Source of the DNA: Emiliania huxleyi CCMP1516
Lineage: Eukaryota; Haptophyta; Isochrysidales; Noelaerhabdaceae
Length of the DNA stretch: 64,000 nucleotides
Reading direction: 5' to 3'
Assembly: GCF_000372725.1 (NCBI RefSeq)
Contig: NW_005194878.1
Location: 386,063 to 450,062, forward strand
The notes below the pieces were generated by a model. It was not told where the DNA came from. It did no database searches and worked only from the letters and a program-made list of their open reading frames with translations. The position numbers were made by a program, and so were the translations under genes. Shown here piece by piece: positions 63,493 to 64,000 of this stretch. How positions within the stretch are numbered: position 1 is the stretch's first letter; each line of letters opens with the position of its first letter.

Positions 63493-63863
63493 ACGGCTCC
63501 AAAAACGGCTCCTTAACGACGGCTACGCGGCCCGGCGGTCGATCTGCGCCTTCTCAGCGGTGGAGGGGATGTGGGCGGTACGTGCGGACCGCGTGGTGCT
63601 GCGACGGTTTGACGAGTGCGACTCCCAGCGTCGACTTTTCGACCCCACGGAGCCTCTGCTGCTCCGGGGGGGGGGTCTGCAGACCACCCGGCCGAACTTC
63701 AGAGTCGCGGTGCTCCTCAAATACCGCTCAAACGCCCACGATGCTGTGGAGGGGACATATGCTGATGATCCTGGCCCGATTGGTTCGCTCAGAAAGCTTC
63801 TGGGCGGTCGTTAAGGTTCGCTCCCCGCACACCGGCCCGGAAGTATGTTACATCATAGCTAGG
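63493..63863 (+). repeat. Right arm of the 371-bp inverted repeat
   Basis: Inverted partner of 57452-57822. The outer end is CATCATAGCTAGG, directly continued by the G7-C7 palindromic repeats. Confidence 0.85.
63539..63814 (+). CDS. Conserved unknown ORF, right-arm copy
   Basis: The frame is open from 63374 to a stop at 63812-63814. It contains SICAFSAVEGMWAVRADRVV and RPNFRVAVLLKYRSNAHDAV and ends LRKLLGGR. The segment shared with the left arm begins near LLNDGYAARR. Differences from the left copy are listed there. The function is unknown. It may be the C-terminal exon of a larger gene. Confidence 0.45.
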   Translation, partial: SICAFSAVEGMWAVRADRVVLRRFDECDSQRRLFDPTEPLLLRGGGLQTTRPNFRVAVLLKYRSNAHDAVEGTYADDPGPIGSLRKLLGGR

Positions 63864-63975
63864 GGGGGGATCCGACCCCCCCAGAGGCTTCACCACATGC
63901 TAGGGGGGGGGTCCCGACCCCCCCAGAGGCTTCACCACATGCTAGGGGGGGGGGCCCGACCCCCCCTCCTGGCGC
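63858..63975. repeat. G7-C7 palindromic repeat, about 42-bp units
   Basis: Units start at GCTAGG 63858, 63899 and 63941, each with GGGGGGG...CCCCCCC around a GATCC/GTCCC/GGCCC centre and followed by AGAGGCTTCACCACAT. The array continues to near the window edge. Confidence 0.75.
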
Positions 63976-64000
63976 CGCTGTTCCCCGGGGCTTCCGGGTT

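Noticed and set aside
57452-63863. Integrated giant virus segment, because of DUF4326
   Set aside because: The neighbouring claudin-like gene has spliceosomal introns, and no capsid, polymerase or ATPase gene is visible. A transposon or duplication explains the arms better.
1-64000. tRNA, rRNA or riboswitch genes
   Set aside because: I looked for cloverleaf-like and rRNA-like segments and saw none that I could support by eye.

Overview
The window is high-GC nuclear DNA from a eukaryotic microalga. Genes lie on both strands and are broken by many short introns, several of which look GC-AG. There are dense microsatellites, transposon fragments and one 100-base assembly gap (34736-34835). Large membrane receptors with cysteine-rich GCC2/GCC3 (ephrin-receptor-like) repeats and cytoplasmic TIR domains, together with abundant GC-AG introns, fit a haptophyte (Prymnesium/Chrysochromulina/Emiliania type) best. 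A pelagophyte or dinoflagellate cannot be excluded from sequence alone.

Layout. 0.9-4.8 kb (-): a TPR-repeat gene full of repeat-type introns. 7.1-8.8 kb (-): a single-exon anchored protein with a Cys-rich ectodomain. 10.5-13.4 kb (+): a nucleotide-diphospho-sugar glycosyltransferase (GT77-like). 15.8-26.1 kb (-): receptor A. 27.6-29.2 kb (-): a truncated copy of the same receptor. 29.3-30.4 kb (-): a probable retroelement fragment. 30.9-31.5 kb (-): a membrane-anchored potato-inhibitor-I serine protease inhibitor. 31.8-39.4 kb (+): a hydroxyproline O-arabinosyltransferase-type (HPAT/SGT-like) glycosyltransferase whose exons are separated by serially repeated introns. 40.2-40.6 kb: remains of a Ty1/copia element beside a UPF0193-like fragment. 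41.1-50.5 kb (-): receptor B, a full-length paralogue of receptor A. 53.8-54.8 kb (-): a nucleoredoxin-like gene. 54.9-57.4 kb: two genes of unknown function, one inside a small inverted-repeat element. 57.45-63.86 kb: a 6.4-kb block bounded by 371-bp inverted repeats, holding a claudin-like four-TM protein gene, a CCCH-finger protein gene and a DUF4326 gene.

The most striking system is the intron population. In the TPR, GT77-like and HPAT-like genes nearly every intron starts with an imperfect 16-37 base copy of the beginning of the downstream exon and ends with one of several short tails finishing in AG. The whole unit therefore starts GT or GC and ends AG, and at several sites it is repeated head to tail up to seven times. 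Any whole number of units can be spliced out without changing the protein. Homology of the HPAT product shows that the last exon-edge copy at each site is the one needed for the reading frame. At least five unrelated tail families are used, and one of them also occurs as a free, inverted intergenic copy.

Functionally, both glycosyltransferases and the protease inhibitor look like secretory-pathway products. The two receptor paralogues couple an exchangeable extracellular head, a beta-helix, GCC2/GCC3 repeats and several TM helices to two TIR-like cytoplasmic domains, which suggests surface recognition and signalling.
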